Shown here: one piece after another, positions 50,595-61,600 of the stretch
Layout of the letters: every line of letters begins with the position of its first letter
How positions within the stretch are numbered: position 1 is the stretch's first letter
Assembly (NCBI GenBank): GCA_025331435.1
Contig: JAIWNI010000002.1
Span: 62,001 to 126,000 of the forward strand
Source: Choanephora cucurbitarum
Taxonomy: Eukaryota > Mucoromycota > Mucoromycetes > Mucorales > Choanephoraceae
Reading direction: 5' to 3'
DNA: 64,000 nucleotides
The notes under the pieces: model-generated
Seen by the model: only the letters and a program-made list of their open reading frames with translations
Database searches by the model: none
Told to the model about the DNA's origin: nothing
Translations under genes and position numbers: made by a program

Positions 50595-53018
50595 AGCAAA
50601 TCTGCATATTCAATCTTGAATTAGCAAGTTCCTTTTCAAAATTATTATCTTTGTTGAAGAACATAGTGCGCTGATTAGGAAGATGCACAATTAAGCGTAT
50701 ATGAGATGGATACTCCTTATGGAGTGAAAAGCCAAAAATTCTTCATGTTGCTTCTGGTACTGAGACATAGCGTGCATCTACGAAATAGTTTATCTTGTTA
50801 TGAGTAGTTTCCTCGTTGTTGTTGAGGATTGGCATTACTGATGACAACATTGACCCTATCGTGACCTTTGTACACATACTTGTAGATGTATTTGACAGCC
50901 AAAATATTGCTGCAAATTTCTACGCTGATGTGGTCATCGTACTTAGTACATAAGTAGATGTTATGGGGCACTAATCAAGAGTTGTCCAATGCAATTCCAT
51001 TTCTTTTCATGACAGATCTTCCGTCTCTTCTTCTATATACAGGATAACCTGATTCAGCGGTAATTGTACTGTAGACCATTTTTTTGGGAAAGCCCTTCGA
51101 GCATTTTCCATCTTTCAAACAAACAGCCCTTGGATCAAGATGGCCACATGGACCATGCATCTTGTTCTCAGTAACAGTTGTATAGGCCAGAGGAACTTGA
51201 TTTTGGTCAGGAATTTCGGCTGATACGACCCTACCGTAGTCTTCTACACTTCTTAGTTTGTCTTCAGGTCTTACGATGATGAGGATATGTGCGTGAGGTA
51301 ATCCACGTTTTTGAAATTCAATAACGCTTACATGGCCAATCACTTTACCCAAAACATGCTTTTTTGTCAGGTCTTTCATTAATTCCTTAAACTTCAGTCT
51401 GAAAACTCTGGAGCAAAGATCAGGTCTATCAGCGGCATTTTGACCAAACAAAAGCTCATTCTTGATCTCAGACCAAGCAGGATTACAGGTGAATGCGATG
51501 AAGTAATCAGGCTTGCCGAACCTTCTTTCAATACTCATTGAAACCTGGTAGAGTTGTACTGAATGTCTAGGACTTCCAATAAACATGCTTAGTGATACAG
51601 CCTTTCTTCCAAGAGAGCAGCCATTTGTATCGTCATGAGCAATAGCATCGTGAAGTCCACGATACAACTCAGATCGAAAGCTAAATGGATTATTACGAAT
51701 GAAGCTCAAACGGAATTGCTCAATCATAGCATACATATCAACAATGAATTGATGGAAGAGTTTTCCATACAGATGAAGATGATGATCTGAGTCTCTATAC
51801 ATGAGATGGAAACTATAGTACTGCATAGCTGTCACTCTAACACCACTCAATGACACACAGTTTCTATTCCAACCACGTTGGCCACCAGGAAAAAGCAAAA
51901 CATATGGCATAGGGTCATACATCTGGCTTAACTCACTAACCCTTTGAAGCCCACCATCCCTAGGTCTAATAACAATGTCACGACTTCTTGGTTGATCATC
52001 ATCTTGTCTTCTACCACCACCCAAAATTAGAATGCCTACTTCGGTTGGAGTGGTAGGCGCATTGTATCGTCTCAAATCAAGATCATCATCAGCTCTAAAA
52101 ACCATAGACACATCCGAAACATGTTCTGGATTCTCTCTTACGAATTGAGTCATAGTCTTGAAATCACGAACAATGGGATTGCAGTCGTTCTAGAGTTTGA
52201 GTATCCACATGATTAGCTACTGCATGACGGTAGTTGATTTCAGTGCTTGCTTCAAACACATAGATTTGAGCAAATGCAGGTCGCTCATTCTCATTTGGAA
52301 GCAAGGATCCAATTCGGTGATAGATACTTCTGTGTATTCTGAAAGCGCAAGCACCACCACGTGAGTTTCGAACAGTACTGTCCAAATTGACTCCCATGGA
52401 TGTAAATCCAAGAGCACAAATGTTTCTTTTAAATTCAACACTGCCGCTGTCATTGTTCTTAAGCAAGTCTGCAATAGTTTGTGGAGTTGGTTCAAAGGGC
52501 TGAATTACGTATTTTCCCAAACCACGACAAAGCTGGTACCTGGCAGTTGTAGCACCCCCTTCAGTATGTTTTTGAACCCACATATAGGCGTCACAAGTTG
52601 GGCATCTATGGTTCTTGCCACCGAGATTATGACGTGTAGGAAGAACATCAGTTTGCATAGCCATGTTGGTATCGTCTTCAGCAGCTCGGTTGTTCAAAGG
52701 ACAAAGACGACAGGTTCTACGCAAGTGTCCAACTTGACGGCAAGAGGGACATTTCAGTTGCATGCCTGGCTGAACTTCGTTAGGTTGCTCGAGGGCATTG
52801 TCGATATCCATAGCATCTGTCTATTGCTCCATGAAAAAGTTAAAGCAAATTTAGTAAAGTATTTCGAAATTATATTTGAGGTGTTGGAATAGAAAAACCA
52901 CAGTCTCAGGAACAGATTTTGTTTGGTTGTTGGTAGGATTAAGAGCGCAGTCTCTGTGGGATCTGCGGCTGTGACCTGGTTGATTGCAAGAAGCGCAAAT
53001 TTGAATAGAGTTGGACAT
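50595..53018 (-). pseudogene. Truncated Helitron Rep gene with two N-terminal zinc knuckles
   Basis: Helitrons move by rolling circle using an HUH nuclease fused to a helicase. Exon 1 (52899-53018) begins MSNSIQICASCNQPGHSRRS with a first CCHC-like knuckle. After a 78 bp intron the second exon has CPSCRQVGHLRRTCRLC. The Helitron-like N-terminal domain follows: MPYVLLFPGGQRGW, YQVSMSIERRFGKPDYFIAF, and the HUH motif GLPHAHILI. The tyrosine region is AVKYIYKYVYKGHD. Damage: one frameshift near 52165, TGA in place of the Trp codon after ALDNS (about 50973), and another frameshift near 50800, after which NYFVDARYVSVPEA and VHLPNQRTMFF continue. No helicase domain follows. A LINE sits 4 bp upstream of the ATG. 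Confidence 0.85.
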
Positions 53019-53124
53019 GATTTTTTTTTTTTTTTTGTAAAATTAATTAAAAATAATATAGTCAAACATCGCTGAGAGGTGTGACGTGGAAAACGGGCTA
53101 TGAGAAGGGAAGTCAGTCAATGAC

Positions 53125-56100
53125 TTAGTCTAACAGAGGATGACTTTTGAGCGAAATTGAGCAATGACTAATAATGTCATCGACAATTCGCTCGTTTTCG
53201 AAGGGGGAGGAATGGATGATATAGTTCCAGTAGGCTGACCAAATTCGCCACTGTGTAACAGAGAGAATTGTGAGAAGTTTCTGGTCCATTGGCACAAGAG
53301 GGTGGTGGCCTTCGAAGCAGAGCGTGTTGTAAATCTGTGTAGGTGTGAAATATATGAACGGGTAGAAGCATGCGAGGATGTCAATCCATATGGACCATTT
53401 GAAGGGACAATGAACCACGAAGTGGGGAAAGGAGTCTACTTGTATATGGCATAGCCTGCAGCGGTCGGATGGGGCCCGTCCAAAGGTCGAGAGAACAGCT
53501 GCGGTTGGTAACTTCCGGCAAAGTAAGCGAAACCAAACGTCTCTTGTAGGCAAAGGCATAGAAACTGACCAGAATAGGCGGAGTCTACTAGCTGCGATTG
53601 GTAGACTGCGATCGGTAGCTTCGTGAAATTCGTGCATCGTATAGCCCCTTGAGGTAAAGCGTGTCCAAAGAGAGTGAGAAGTCAGCTGACTCTGTAGAGA
53701 GGAGAGCGGGGGAACCGAAAGATCAGGGTCGATATCCTGTATAATATATTGCCAGAGAAAGGGTAGCAGTTGGATTCGTCGACGTTGCAATACATCCAAG
53801 AATAAGGTATAACATAGTCGAGGGAATACTGTGTACTCGGCCTGTATCTTCAAACGAAGTCGTTTTTGGATTGGGTCAACAATAAGAAAGGTCTCGGCCA
53901 ATAACGTTGAATGTCGATGTAGCCAATGATTCTGGGGAATGTTTCTAAACATTCTTTGTAATGGTAACTTCAGGAGAAGGCCAACAGGAAGAGTAGAAAT
54001 GTCAAACTGAACTCCCAAGTGGTCGAAGGCACGAAAGATTACTGGTAGAATCGATGTGTGGGAGCAGAGTGGATGAGAACGGAAGGCAGGTTCAAACAGG
54101 GCCAGTGAGGGTAATGTGGAAACAGGGGACAGGAAGCCTAAATGATATTTCAGAGCAGAGGTCACCAACCCGTCATCTGAACGAGAGAAGAGGCTAAAGA
54201 TCCATTTCATTTGTAGCAGCAGGTGTTGTCGAGACGGTTCAAGCAGGCCTACCCCTCCTTTGGTGAAGTCAAGACAGAGTTGGTTAAAAGCCACTCTGGG
54301 ATATTTGTTCTGCCAGACAAACGTATAGATCATGCTTCGCAGTTTTTCAAAGAAGCGTTTGGGAGGACTGAGGAGTCTGAGGGTGAACCAAAGTCTTGAG
54401 AGAATGAGGGTGTTGGCTACTGTGGCTCGTCCTCTCAGAGAGAGACCCCTAGCGGCGAATGCTTGTATCTGGTTTTTAATTTTCTCAAGCAACATGTTTT
54501 CGACATATCTGCGTTGAGGCACAGAGTAGCAGATATAAAACCCCAAATAACGGAAAGCGGTAGGTGCGGAGGCATGATAGTACTGGGATATGTGTTGTTC
54601 GTGAAGGAGGGTCTGCCATTGCTGATGCTCACGTCCATTCAGTGAGAAGGCCTCAGTCTTATGCTGATTGAAACGGGCATTGGATACAGCCCCATAGTTC
54701 TGAAGATGATGTTGTAGTCTAAGGAAATCATTCCTATCATTTACAAAGACACATATGTCGTCAGCGTAAGCCAAGCATTTCACCTGTTGTCTTTGGTCGG
54801 AATGGGTTGAGACATATCCCACGTAGGACTCATCCTGAAGGATGGATAGGAGCAAAGGTTCTAATGCCAAATTGAACAAGAGAGGCGATAGAGGATCACC
54901 CTGTCGGAGGCCACGTTCCTGATATACCGGCGATGTGAAAAACCCGTTCACATTAATGCGTACTGAGTTGCCGAAAAACAAACTATTGAGGCTGTGGATC
55001 ATCGTAGAGGGAAATCCGAACGCATGCAGTACCTGAGTAAGGTAAGTACCTAACACCCTATCATAGGCCTTTTCCTGGTCCAATAAGAGGCCGATGCCCG
55101 GTGCTGATTGATGCTGTGCCTGTTGTACGATCAAATGCACCAGCAAACCATTTTCCCCAATGAATCTGCCAGGCAGAAAGCCTGTTTGATAGGGGTTGAT
55201 CAACCTAGACACTATGGGAGCCATCCTCTTGGTCAGCAATCTAGTAAACACCTTCGCATCACAATTGATTAGAGATATGGGTCTCCAATTTTTCAGATCC
55301 TGAAGATCGTTTTTCTTGGGGAGAAGTCGTACCCGGATATCCTTCCATGAGGGAGGGATAATACCTTTGGTAAGTGCATCATTATAAACCTCTTCAACGA
55401 GTGATTCTAAGATTGGAAGGCTAAAAAGTAGATTGAGGTAAGTATAACCTAATCCGTCACTACCTGGACTGCTCTGCTTGGGGCTTCTCTTGGATAGGTG
55501 CTGAAGGGTTTCACTTGTGATATAGTCCATCAATTCATCTTTGTCATCCTCGCTTAGTCGTCGGTCAAAGCGGATGGTCTGCAGATATTGATCTATGGAA
55601 TCCCTACTTACCGGATCAGCAGTATATAGATTCTGGTAAAACCTATGTGCGATCGTCTCCATGTCTTTCTGGTTGGTATGTGTGTGATCAGGGATGGTAC
55701 TCGACGTATCCCGCAGACCTGTCATACGCTGTTGCGCGGTCCTCCGAGTGTGTATCGATTTGAGGTATGAGATGTTTTTCTCTCCATTCTCCTGCCAGCG
55801 GATGCCTGATTTAAGGATTGCAATCTGAGCTATTTCCTGCTGCAGAGTCTGAATCTGGCGGTCTAGAGGAGGTAGAAGCAGCGATCTGAGTGATGGTGTT
55901 GGCTTCGTTCGAAGTATTCTGTTCCGACGTTTTTCCAGTAAACGCAGAGTGCGTGTTCTCCAATCGTTGTATTCTACAGAGTAGGACTTAATCACCCTGC
56001 GAGTGGTTTCCTTTACCTGTTCCCATTTCTGCTGAGCAGTAAGGTCTTCCTGCCAGCCTGTCATCAGTTTTTGTAGTCTTAGTTCTAGGTGGGTGCGCAG

Positions 56101-56901
56101 TTTTGAGTGTGATGCATAAGTCGGATTACCCCTCCAGAGCCCAGGGCCTGTCGAAGAGGTACCCATACGGATATGCACACTCAGCACATAATGGTCTGAC
56201 CAGATGCTAGGGAGTGGGGAAATGTCAGTGTCACATAGGCCTATTGAAATATCCTTTCCTAAGTAGATGTAATCAATGGTTGACATGGAGTAGTCGGTCC
56301 CTCTTTTGCGTTGGAAAGTGGGGAAATCTTGTAGGTCGCCGGTATTCATAGCGTTGTAGAAAGTTTGACTTAGCATACTCCTCCATCTTTGTGATGTGGA
56401 TGTAGTTAAGTCGCTTTGTCGCAAGTGTGAGTAGTTGAAGTCACCAGATATAATAAGTTGATCGAAATCAATGATATTTCGCATATTGTCTAGGAGATCA
56501 TGAAGATGTCTAAAGAATGTACGGCGAGCCGTACTGGCTCCTGCAGGAGCGTACAGGTTCAGTAGATAAAAAGGTTCATGTTGCTGTTGGGTGTGTTCAA
56601 CTTGGATGAGTTGAATTCTTTCAGAGTCAAAGAAAGAGGACGTGTCAATTACAGAGAGTTGTAGGTCATTTGAAAAGGACACAATTCCCACTTTGGACGT
56701 CCAGAAAGATTGGTTGCATTGGAAAAGCATATTGAGACGGGTACCTTGGTCAGTGTGTCTGACTTGGGTTTCTTGAAAGCATATAATATCGTATTGTTGA
56801 AGTCGAAGATAACGGATGTAATCTTTTTGTAAAGGAGTGGAATGGGTTTTCACTAAGCTATTTGCATTTAGTGAGGCATATTTTAGCATAATTTCTTTCA
56901 T
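53125..56901 (-). CDS. LINE ORF2: AP endonuclease, reverse transcriptase, zinc-binding end
   Basis: One open frame of 1258 residues with no breaks. N-terminal endonuclease-exonuclease-phosphatase domain: YASLNANSL, ICFQETQ (metal Glu), ISGDFNYSHL, IWSDHYVLSVHI (catalytic SDH). Reverse transcriptase: WRPISLINCDAKVFTRLLTK, GLLLDQEKAYDRV, GLRQGDPLSPLLFNLALEPL and the YADD box LAYADDICVF. The C-terminus has the CRLCHIQVDSFPHFVVHC zinc motif of this LINE group. It would nick target DNA and copy LINE RNA. The start ATG is 17 bp after the ORF1 stop. Intact catalytic residues suggest a young insertion. Confidence 0.95.
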   Translation of the reverse strand: MKEIMLKYASLNANSLVKTHSTPLQKDYIRYLRLQQYDIICFQETQVRHTDQGTRLNMLFQCNQSFWTSKVGIVSFSNDLQLSVIDTSSFFDSERIQLIQVEHTQQQHEPFYLLNLYAPAGASTARRTFFRHLHDLLDNMRNIIDFDQLIISGDFNYSHLRQSDLTTSTSQRWRSMLSQTFYNAMNTGDLQDFPTFQRKRGTDYSMSTIDYIYLGKDISIGLCDTDISPLPSIWSDHYVLSVHIRMGTSSTGPGLWRGNPTYASHSKLRTHLELRLQKLMTGWQEDLTAQQKWEQVKETTRRVIKSYSVEYNDWRTRTLRLLEKRRNRILRTKPTPSLRSLLLPPLDRQIQTLQQEIAQIAILKSGIRWQENGEKNISYLKSIHTRRTAQQRMTGLRDTSSTIPDHTHTNQKDMETIAHRFYQNLYTADPVSRDSIDQYLQTIRFDRRLSEDDKDELMDYITSETLQHLSKRSPKQSSPGSDGLGYTYLNLLFSLPILESLVEEVYNDALTKGIIPPSWKDIRVRLLPKKNDLQDLKNWRPISLINCDAKVFTRLLTKRMAPIVSRLINPYQTGFLPGRFIGENGLLVHLIVQQAQHQSAPGIGLLLDQEKAYDRVLGTYLTQVLHAFGFPSTMIHSLNSLFFGNSVRINVNGFFTSPVYQERGLRQGDPLSPLLFNLALEPLLLSILQDESYVGYVSTHSDQRQQVKCLAYADDICVFVNDRNDFLRLQHHLQNYGAVSNARFNQHKTEAFSLNGREHQQWQTLLHEQHISQYYHASAPTAFRYLGFYICYSVPQRRYVENMLLEKIKNQIQAFAARGLSLRGRATVANTLILSRLWFTLRLLSPPKRFFEKLRSMIYTFVWQNKYPRVAFNQLCLDFTKGGVGLLEPSRQHLLLQMKWIFSLFSRSDDGLVTSALKYHLGFLSPVSTLPSLALFEPAFRSHPLCSHTSILPVIFRAFDHLGVQFDISTLPVGLLLKLPLQRMFRNIPQNHWLHRHSTLLAETFLIVDPIQKRLRLKIQAEYTVFPRLCYTLFLDVLQRRRIQLLPFLWQYIIQDIDPDLSVPPLSSLQSQLTSHSLWTRFTSRGYTMHEFHEATDRSLPIAASRLRLFWSVSMPLPTRDVWFRLLCRKLPTAAVLSTFGRAPSDRCRLCHIQVDSFPHFVVHCPFKWSIWIDILACFYPFIYFTPTQIYNTLCFEGHHPLVPMDQKLLTILSVTQWRIWSAYWNYIIHSSPFENERIVDDIISHCSISLKSHPLLD

Positions 56902-56918
56902 AAAAATATAGAGAAAAC

Positions 56919-58298
56919 TTATTGAGGGGAAGCACCATTGTGCTCCTGGTTCGTAATGTTCTCTATACTCCTCTCTACTACATCTAGTTCTTTTGTGAGT
57001 TGATCTAGTGTTTCACTTTCTGTAGCGGACAATTCCACGCCTGCAGGGTGGGATTTGAGCTGCTGGATCTGCTGGACGTATGTCTTTTTGGCTTTTAAGG
57101 CGGAAGCTAATACCTGTTCTATGTCTTTGTTGGCCTCCGATAGCAGGAGGCCCTTTTCTTCGTGGGATACTGTGTCCACTTCATCTGTATCGATATCCGA
57201 GTGGGACAAATCGCTGTCGTCGTCAGACTCACTCATGGGGTCAAAGTCTTTGTCGTTCTCATCATCTTCGCTCATAAAGTCATCAGCCAATGTGGGTGTT
57301 GTGGTCTGATGGGAAGTCGAATGACTCTCTGGATGTGGTGTATGCGTAGATGTTTCCGCATATGCCGATTTCATTGCCTCCTTTGAAGGAGCAGGTGCCG
57401 GAGATGATCGCTTCGGCATCTTCCGCTTTTTGTTTTGAGTAGCAACGTTCTTACGAGGGCATTCGAAAGAGCGATGTCCCAATTGATTACATGAGTAACA
57501 AATAATCCGGGCTTTTGCCTTATCACACTCAAATTTGGTATGATTTGTCTGGTGACAGTAGCGACACCAGGTGGGCATGTTGTGCCATGTTGCATGAAAA
57601 ACGTCGTTGCTATCTTCGCACCAAGGAATGTTGTGATCTAGTGGTTGGTGCTTAATCGACTGGTCCTGACTATCTGTGGTAGGTGACTGCTGTTCCTGAG
57701 TAATGATGGCAAGTACTGCATATCCTGTGCCAAGGAAAATGCCAGTAACTGGCTCGGTATGAATACCAACGTCTACCACTTGTCCAAACGGTTTCAAACT
57801 CTGTTTCAAGCCCTCCAAAACCTCTGTTCGGGAGAGAGGAGGAAGGTTGGTCAATTTCAAGTCGATGTATGTGGACTCAACATCGGAAGCTCTGCACGGG
57901 TACACTTTGGTCTTACTTTTACCAAAGAAGACCCCATTTGTTTCGAGGTCATTGTCGTCCTTTTCTTTGGCAATATATGCCTCTAAGTAGTGAAGTTGCT
58001 TATCATTGATTACTGAACAGGCGTGAACACCCGGGTGTTGCTTGCCGAGTTCCTGAATACACTGTAGGTCGCTGTACTGCTTGCCGATGCGAGAGATGTC
58101 AAGCAAGAAAGCATTCGGGCGTCTAGACGATCTATAGATCCGAGAGTGGATCTCTGTTACTGGTGTGTCGCTGTCTGTGTGAGAGGCCTGTACATCGCTA
58201 TGCATCAGTGACACCTTGTGCTTGGAGGTGAGCACTTGAGCATAGGTTTTCTTTTTTGGCTGTATAATTGGTGGCGAAGCCGGTTCAGACTCCGCTCT
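56919..58298 (-). CDS. LINE ORF1: zinc-knuckle RNA-binding protein
   Basis: The open frame contains KKKTYAQVLTSKHKVSLMHS near its start, a central RRM-like part (LTNLPPLSRTEVLEGLKQSL), then two CCHC knuckles CRYCHQTNHTKFEC and CYSCNQLGHRSFEC, an acidic Ser/Asp region and a coiled coil (KAKKTYVQQIQQLKSH). ORF1 proteins package LINE RNA. The natural start is probably the ATG at 58331 (MALPNSQQFF), but codon 11 is TGA (58299-58301), so as written the frame is open only after that codon; no ATG near 58298 replaces it. Confidence 0.85.
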   Translation of the reverse strand, partial: RAESEPASPPIIQPKKKTYAQVLTSKHKVSLMHSDVQASHTDSDTPVTEIHSRIYRSSRRPNAFLLDISRIGKQYSDLQCIQELGKQHPGVHACSVINDKQLHYLEAYIAKEKDDNDLETNGVFFGKSKTKVYPCRASDVESTYIDLKLTNLPPLSRTEVLEGLKQSLKPFGQVVDVGIHTEPVTGIFLGTGYAVLAIITQEQQSPTTDSQDQSIKHQPLDHNIPWCEDSNDVFHATWHNMPTWCRYCHQTNHTKFECDKAKARIICYSCNQLGHRSFECPRKNVATQNKKRKMPKRSSPAPAPSKEAMKSAYAETSTHTPHPESHSTSHQTTTPTLADDFMSEDDENDKDFDPMSESDDDSDLSHSDIDTDEVDTVSHEEKGLLLSEANKDIEQVLASALKAKKTYVQQIQQLKSHPAGVELSATESETLDQLTKELDVVERSIENITNQEHNGASPQ

Positions 58299-58461
58299 TC
58301 AAAAAAACTGTTGGGAGTTGGGAAGAGCCATGAGTTGGACATGATGATTATTTTTTTTAAAAAAAAGTGGCTGTATTTAAAAGCTTTTTAAAATCAGAAC
58401 AGGGGAAAATCTGACTATGTTGGAAAAATGTTTTTCTTGATTAATTATCAGGTTAAAAAAA

Positions 58462-58557
58462 GACTAAAGTTCCGCGCACCAAGGTTTCGCACCAAGGTTT
58501 TGTCAAATGCCTACGTAGGCATTTGAACAGCCAATAATATTCGAGCATTTTTGGTGC
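58462..58557. repeat. Left terminal inverted repeat of the MULE
   Basis: Starts GACTAAAGTTCCGCGCACC. Inside are two copies of GCACCAAGGTTT 13-15 bp apart and a perfect palindrome with core AATGCCTACGTAGGCATT (about 58504-58525). Identical in reverse complement to 62188-62283 by eye. Confidence 0.95.
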
Positions 58558-58618
58558 CTGAAGATTTTTTTTTGCTTTTTCGAATTAAACCTTTTTTTCT
58601 TTCTGTTATTTTTCTATT

Positions 58619-61600
58619 ATGAACTCTCAAGTATCTTTAGACAACTCTCAACTTACCGTTACCGATTCTCAAATAAGACGAATGACGACTAGTGACACTG
58701 TTACTTGTGACTGGGATGATTTTAGTGATGCTGAATCGCTTGTTTTTGACGAAACTAGAGAGGAAAGCGAATACGAAGTTGAATCAACCGTCGTTGCCGA
58801 ATCCTCCAACAACATGAAGGAAGAATTTGGAAAAATCTTCTTTGTAGGTGCCAAGTTCAGAAGCTCAGACGAGCTTCGTGATAAAGCACAAGCTTTGGGC
58901 AAAGAGTTCAATTGCCCAAACACCACTGCTAGAAGTAGCAAGAACAGCTACATTGTTTTGCAATGTAGACATGGCGGTACTTACAGAAAGGCCAAGAAAG
59001 TCGAAGCCGACGCTGAGCGAGAAGAAAGCTCCGAGAGTATGTGCTGCATAGAGAATTATAAACGAAATGGATTAGTTGAATCAAGCGATTGACTGGACTC
59101 CTTTTTCATAGATGCGAACGAGAGTGGACGACGCTATCAATCTGGTAGAAAGCGATGCCCTTTGCGCATCTATGCATCTGTGGGACGCGATACTGAGAGG
59201 CCCTGGGAGGTTCGCCAAGTCACTCTTGAGCATAACCATGCTCTTAGCAGTGACTTGTCAACCTATTCGGTCTTCAGGAAGCTTCTCCCCGAAGATTTCG
59301 AAGTGGCTTGTAGCATGATGAAGAAAGGAGAAACTCCTAAAAGTGTTTTGAAGGTAAGATGAGCTTCTTTATGCTATATATTTTTTATACAGCTATGTTC
59401 ATTTCGACGATGTTGCATTTGAGAGATGAATATCTAGTTGATGGAATGTCTTTTAACACAAAATAAAAAGAGGAAATAAAGAATAAGTGATTTGATTTCA
59501 TATCCTTTTCTCGTCTTGTATTATTTTTGCTGCTTCAGACCAGATTCTTTTACTTTTGAATTCGACAGAATTCCATTTTATTCTTTCATTTGTCAATACT
59601 AATATACGCACATCTTACTAGTTGTTGGTAGAAAAGCAAGTTGATAATGGCATCACATTAAGCGATTTGCATAACATTCAGCAACGCTTCTGCAATGACC
59701 AGTTTTCTGGTATGGCTGAGTTCATCTCAGATTTGGAGCAAACTGGGCATCAAGTACGTACCAGAGTGGACAGTGATGATAAGGTGAATGCTGTCTTCTT
59801 CATGCATGAGCATGGAAGGGATGAGCTCAGACGACTCCCTGAAAGTGTCATCATTGATGCAACATACAAGACCAACAGCCACCGCATGGTGTTGCTCAAC
59901 ATTGTTGTTGCAGGCACAGTAGCTTCAGAGTATCGCCGAAGCCAACTTGCAACCATCCATGTTGCTGGATGTTGGATGAGAAAGGAGACTACCGAGTCTT
60001 ATGAGTGGGCCATGAAGCAACTGAGAAGCATTGCCTGGCCCAGTGGAACTGATCCCAGTCTTCTTCCTGACAACTTTGTCACTGATAAGGATCAAGCCTT
60101 GATGAATGCTATTAAGGTTGTGTTTCCTGAGTCAAGACACATTTTGTGTTATGTGCACATTGTGCACAACTTTATGAAAAGACTCATCAAAAGCATGAGC
60201 AAGAAAGTCCAGCTTGGTAATTTAATATTGAATTTTCTTATGAGTAAAGACAACTTATATTTGCATTGCTCTTCTTTGTAGACAAAGAAAGCCGCCCTTT
60301 GCTGGAAAAGCGATTCAAAGCTATTATTCACAAGATAGCTTTTCAATCCAACACTAAGGAAGCATTGATAGGCTTCAAAAATGAGTATGATGCATTTGTC
60401 TCTCAAGATCATCTTTGCGTTGATAAAGGCAAAGAAATGAAAACAAATCTTGACAGGTATTCTGAATGAAAATAAGTTTTAGAGCATTTAGCATGAAATT
60501 TTCTCACGTTCAAACTTGTATAGCATGATGGCCTTTCGTCGCCATTGGGTTGACTATTATGTCAACACCTATATGCATATGGGCAATCGCACGTCCAACA
60601 GAGTCGAAAGTACTCACAGTGGCATTAAACGCCACAACAAGACATCTTCTGGTTCGCTTGGCTTGGTGACCAAAAAAATTCGCGAATGGGTTGAAGGAAG
60701 AGTGAGTGAATTGTTACAATTGTGTCTGGATCAAGTTTGGTTAATTCGCTTTATTTTCAAATACAGGAAAGCTACAGAAACAGACAAACTGTGCGTGAGT
60801 CTTTGTTTGAAACGATCTTGAAGGACAAGACTGGCCATGAAATTGATGACAAGATGAGCCAACTGAGAGGCGGGATTACCAGCTTTGCCTTTGATCGTAT
60901 TCGTTTCGAATACATCAATTTGATGGACAACAAAGCTGATCCTGATCATGTCTCTCATGTGGATCCTACTACGGGTAAATGCCTTTGCGAATTGCTTAGA
61001 GCATACCGTCTTCCTTGCAGACATCGAATTGCAAGATATGATGGTCCTATTCCATTAGGTGCCGTTCACAGAAGATGGCACATTATGTATCAAAATGGCA
61101 GAGGTTAGTAGATTAGAGTACAGAGTATCAAACAAATGTCTAATATCCTTGTTTTAAAGTTGCTACTATTGCTGAAATGACAAATGCCAGCAAGGAGCAT
61201 AATCATGAAGAGCATGAAGTCAGAAAGCCTGTAGAGGTTCAGTTGCAGAAGCTGCAATATATCAATGCAGACTTAAGAACTGAGAGAGAAAGAATCGGCT
61301 TAGAGGATGAGCTTAGAGCAATCATAAGCAAATATTCTGATGACAAGCAAGTTGAGCGCATCCTTCCTCCTCCAATAGTATATGACATCAAAGATCGTCC
61401 TAAAAACACTACCCGAGAAAAAATTGCTTTAGAGAGAGAGATGGACAAAATCGCTCAACTTGCCAAACAAGAAAAAGCAAGTCAAAAAGAAGTTGCCCAA
61501 GGTATTGATGCCAAAAACTGAAATTAACATAGACACTAAATGGTTGAAGTAGTCCGCCTAGCCATTTCAATGACCAAAGGATTGAGCGCCAAGCAAGTGG

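Larger units (their letters stand above)
53022..58331 (-). mobile_element. Two-ORF LINE retrotransposon inserted into the Helitron
   Basis: 5.3 kb, read leftward. The 3' end is a 15-base T run (poly-A tail) starting at 53022. The 14 bp repeat GAGTTGGACATGAT flanks it at 53008-53021 and 58332-58345. The copied unit starts exactly at the ATG of ORF1, so it has no 5' UTR and hence no obvious promoter of its own; it may be slightly 5' truncated. Confidence 0.9.

Noticed and set aside
50372..50674. Plus-strand 100-codon ORF
   Set aside because: Its right part is the opposite strand of the Helitron remnant (VHLPNQRTMFF side), and the rest has no similarity.
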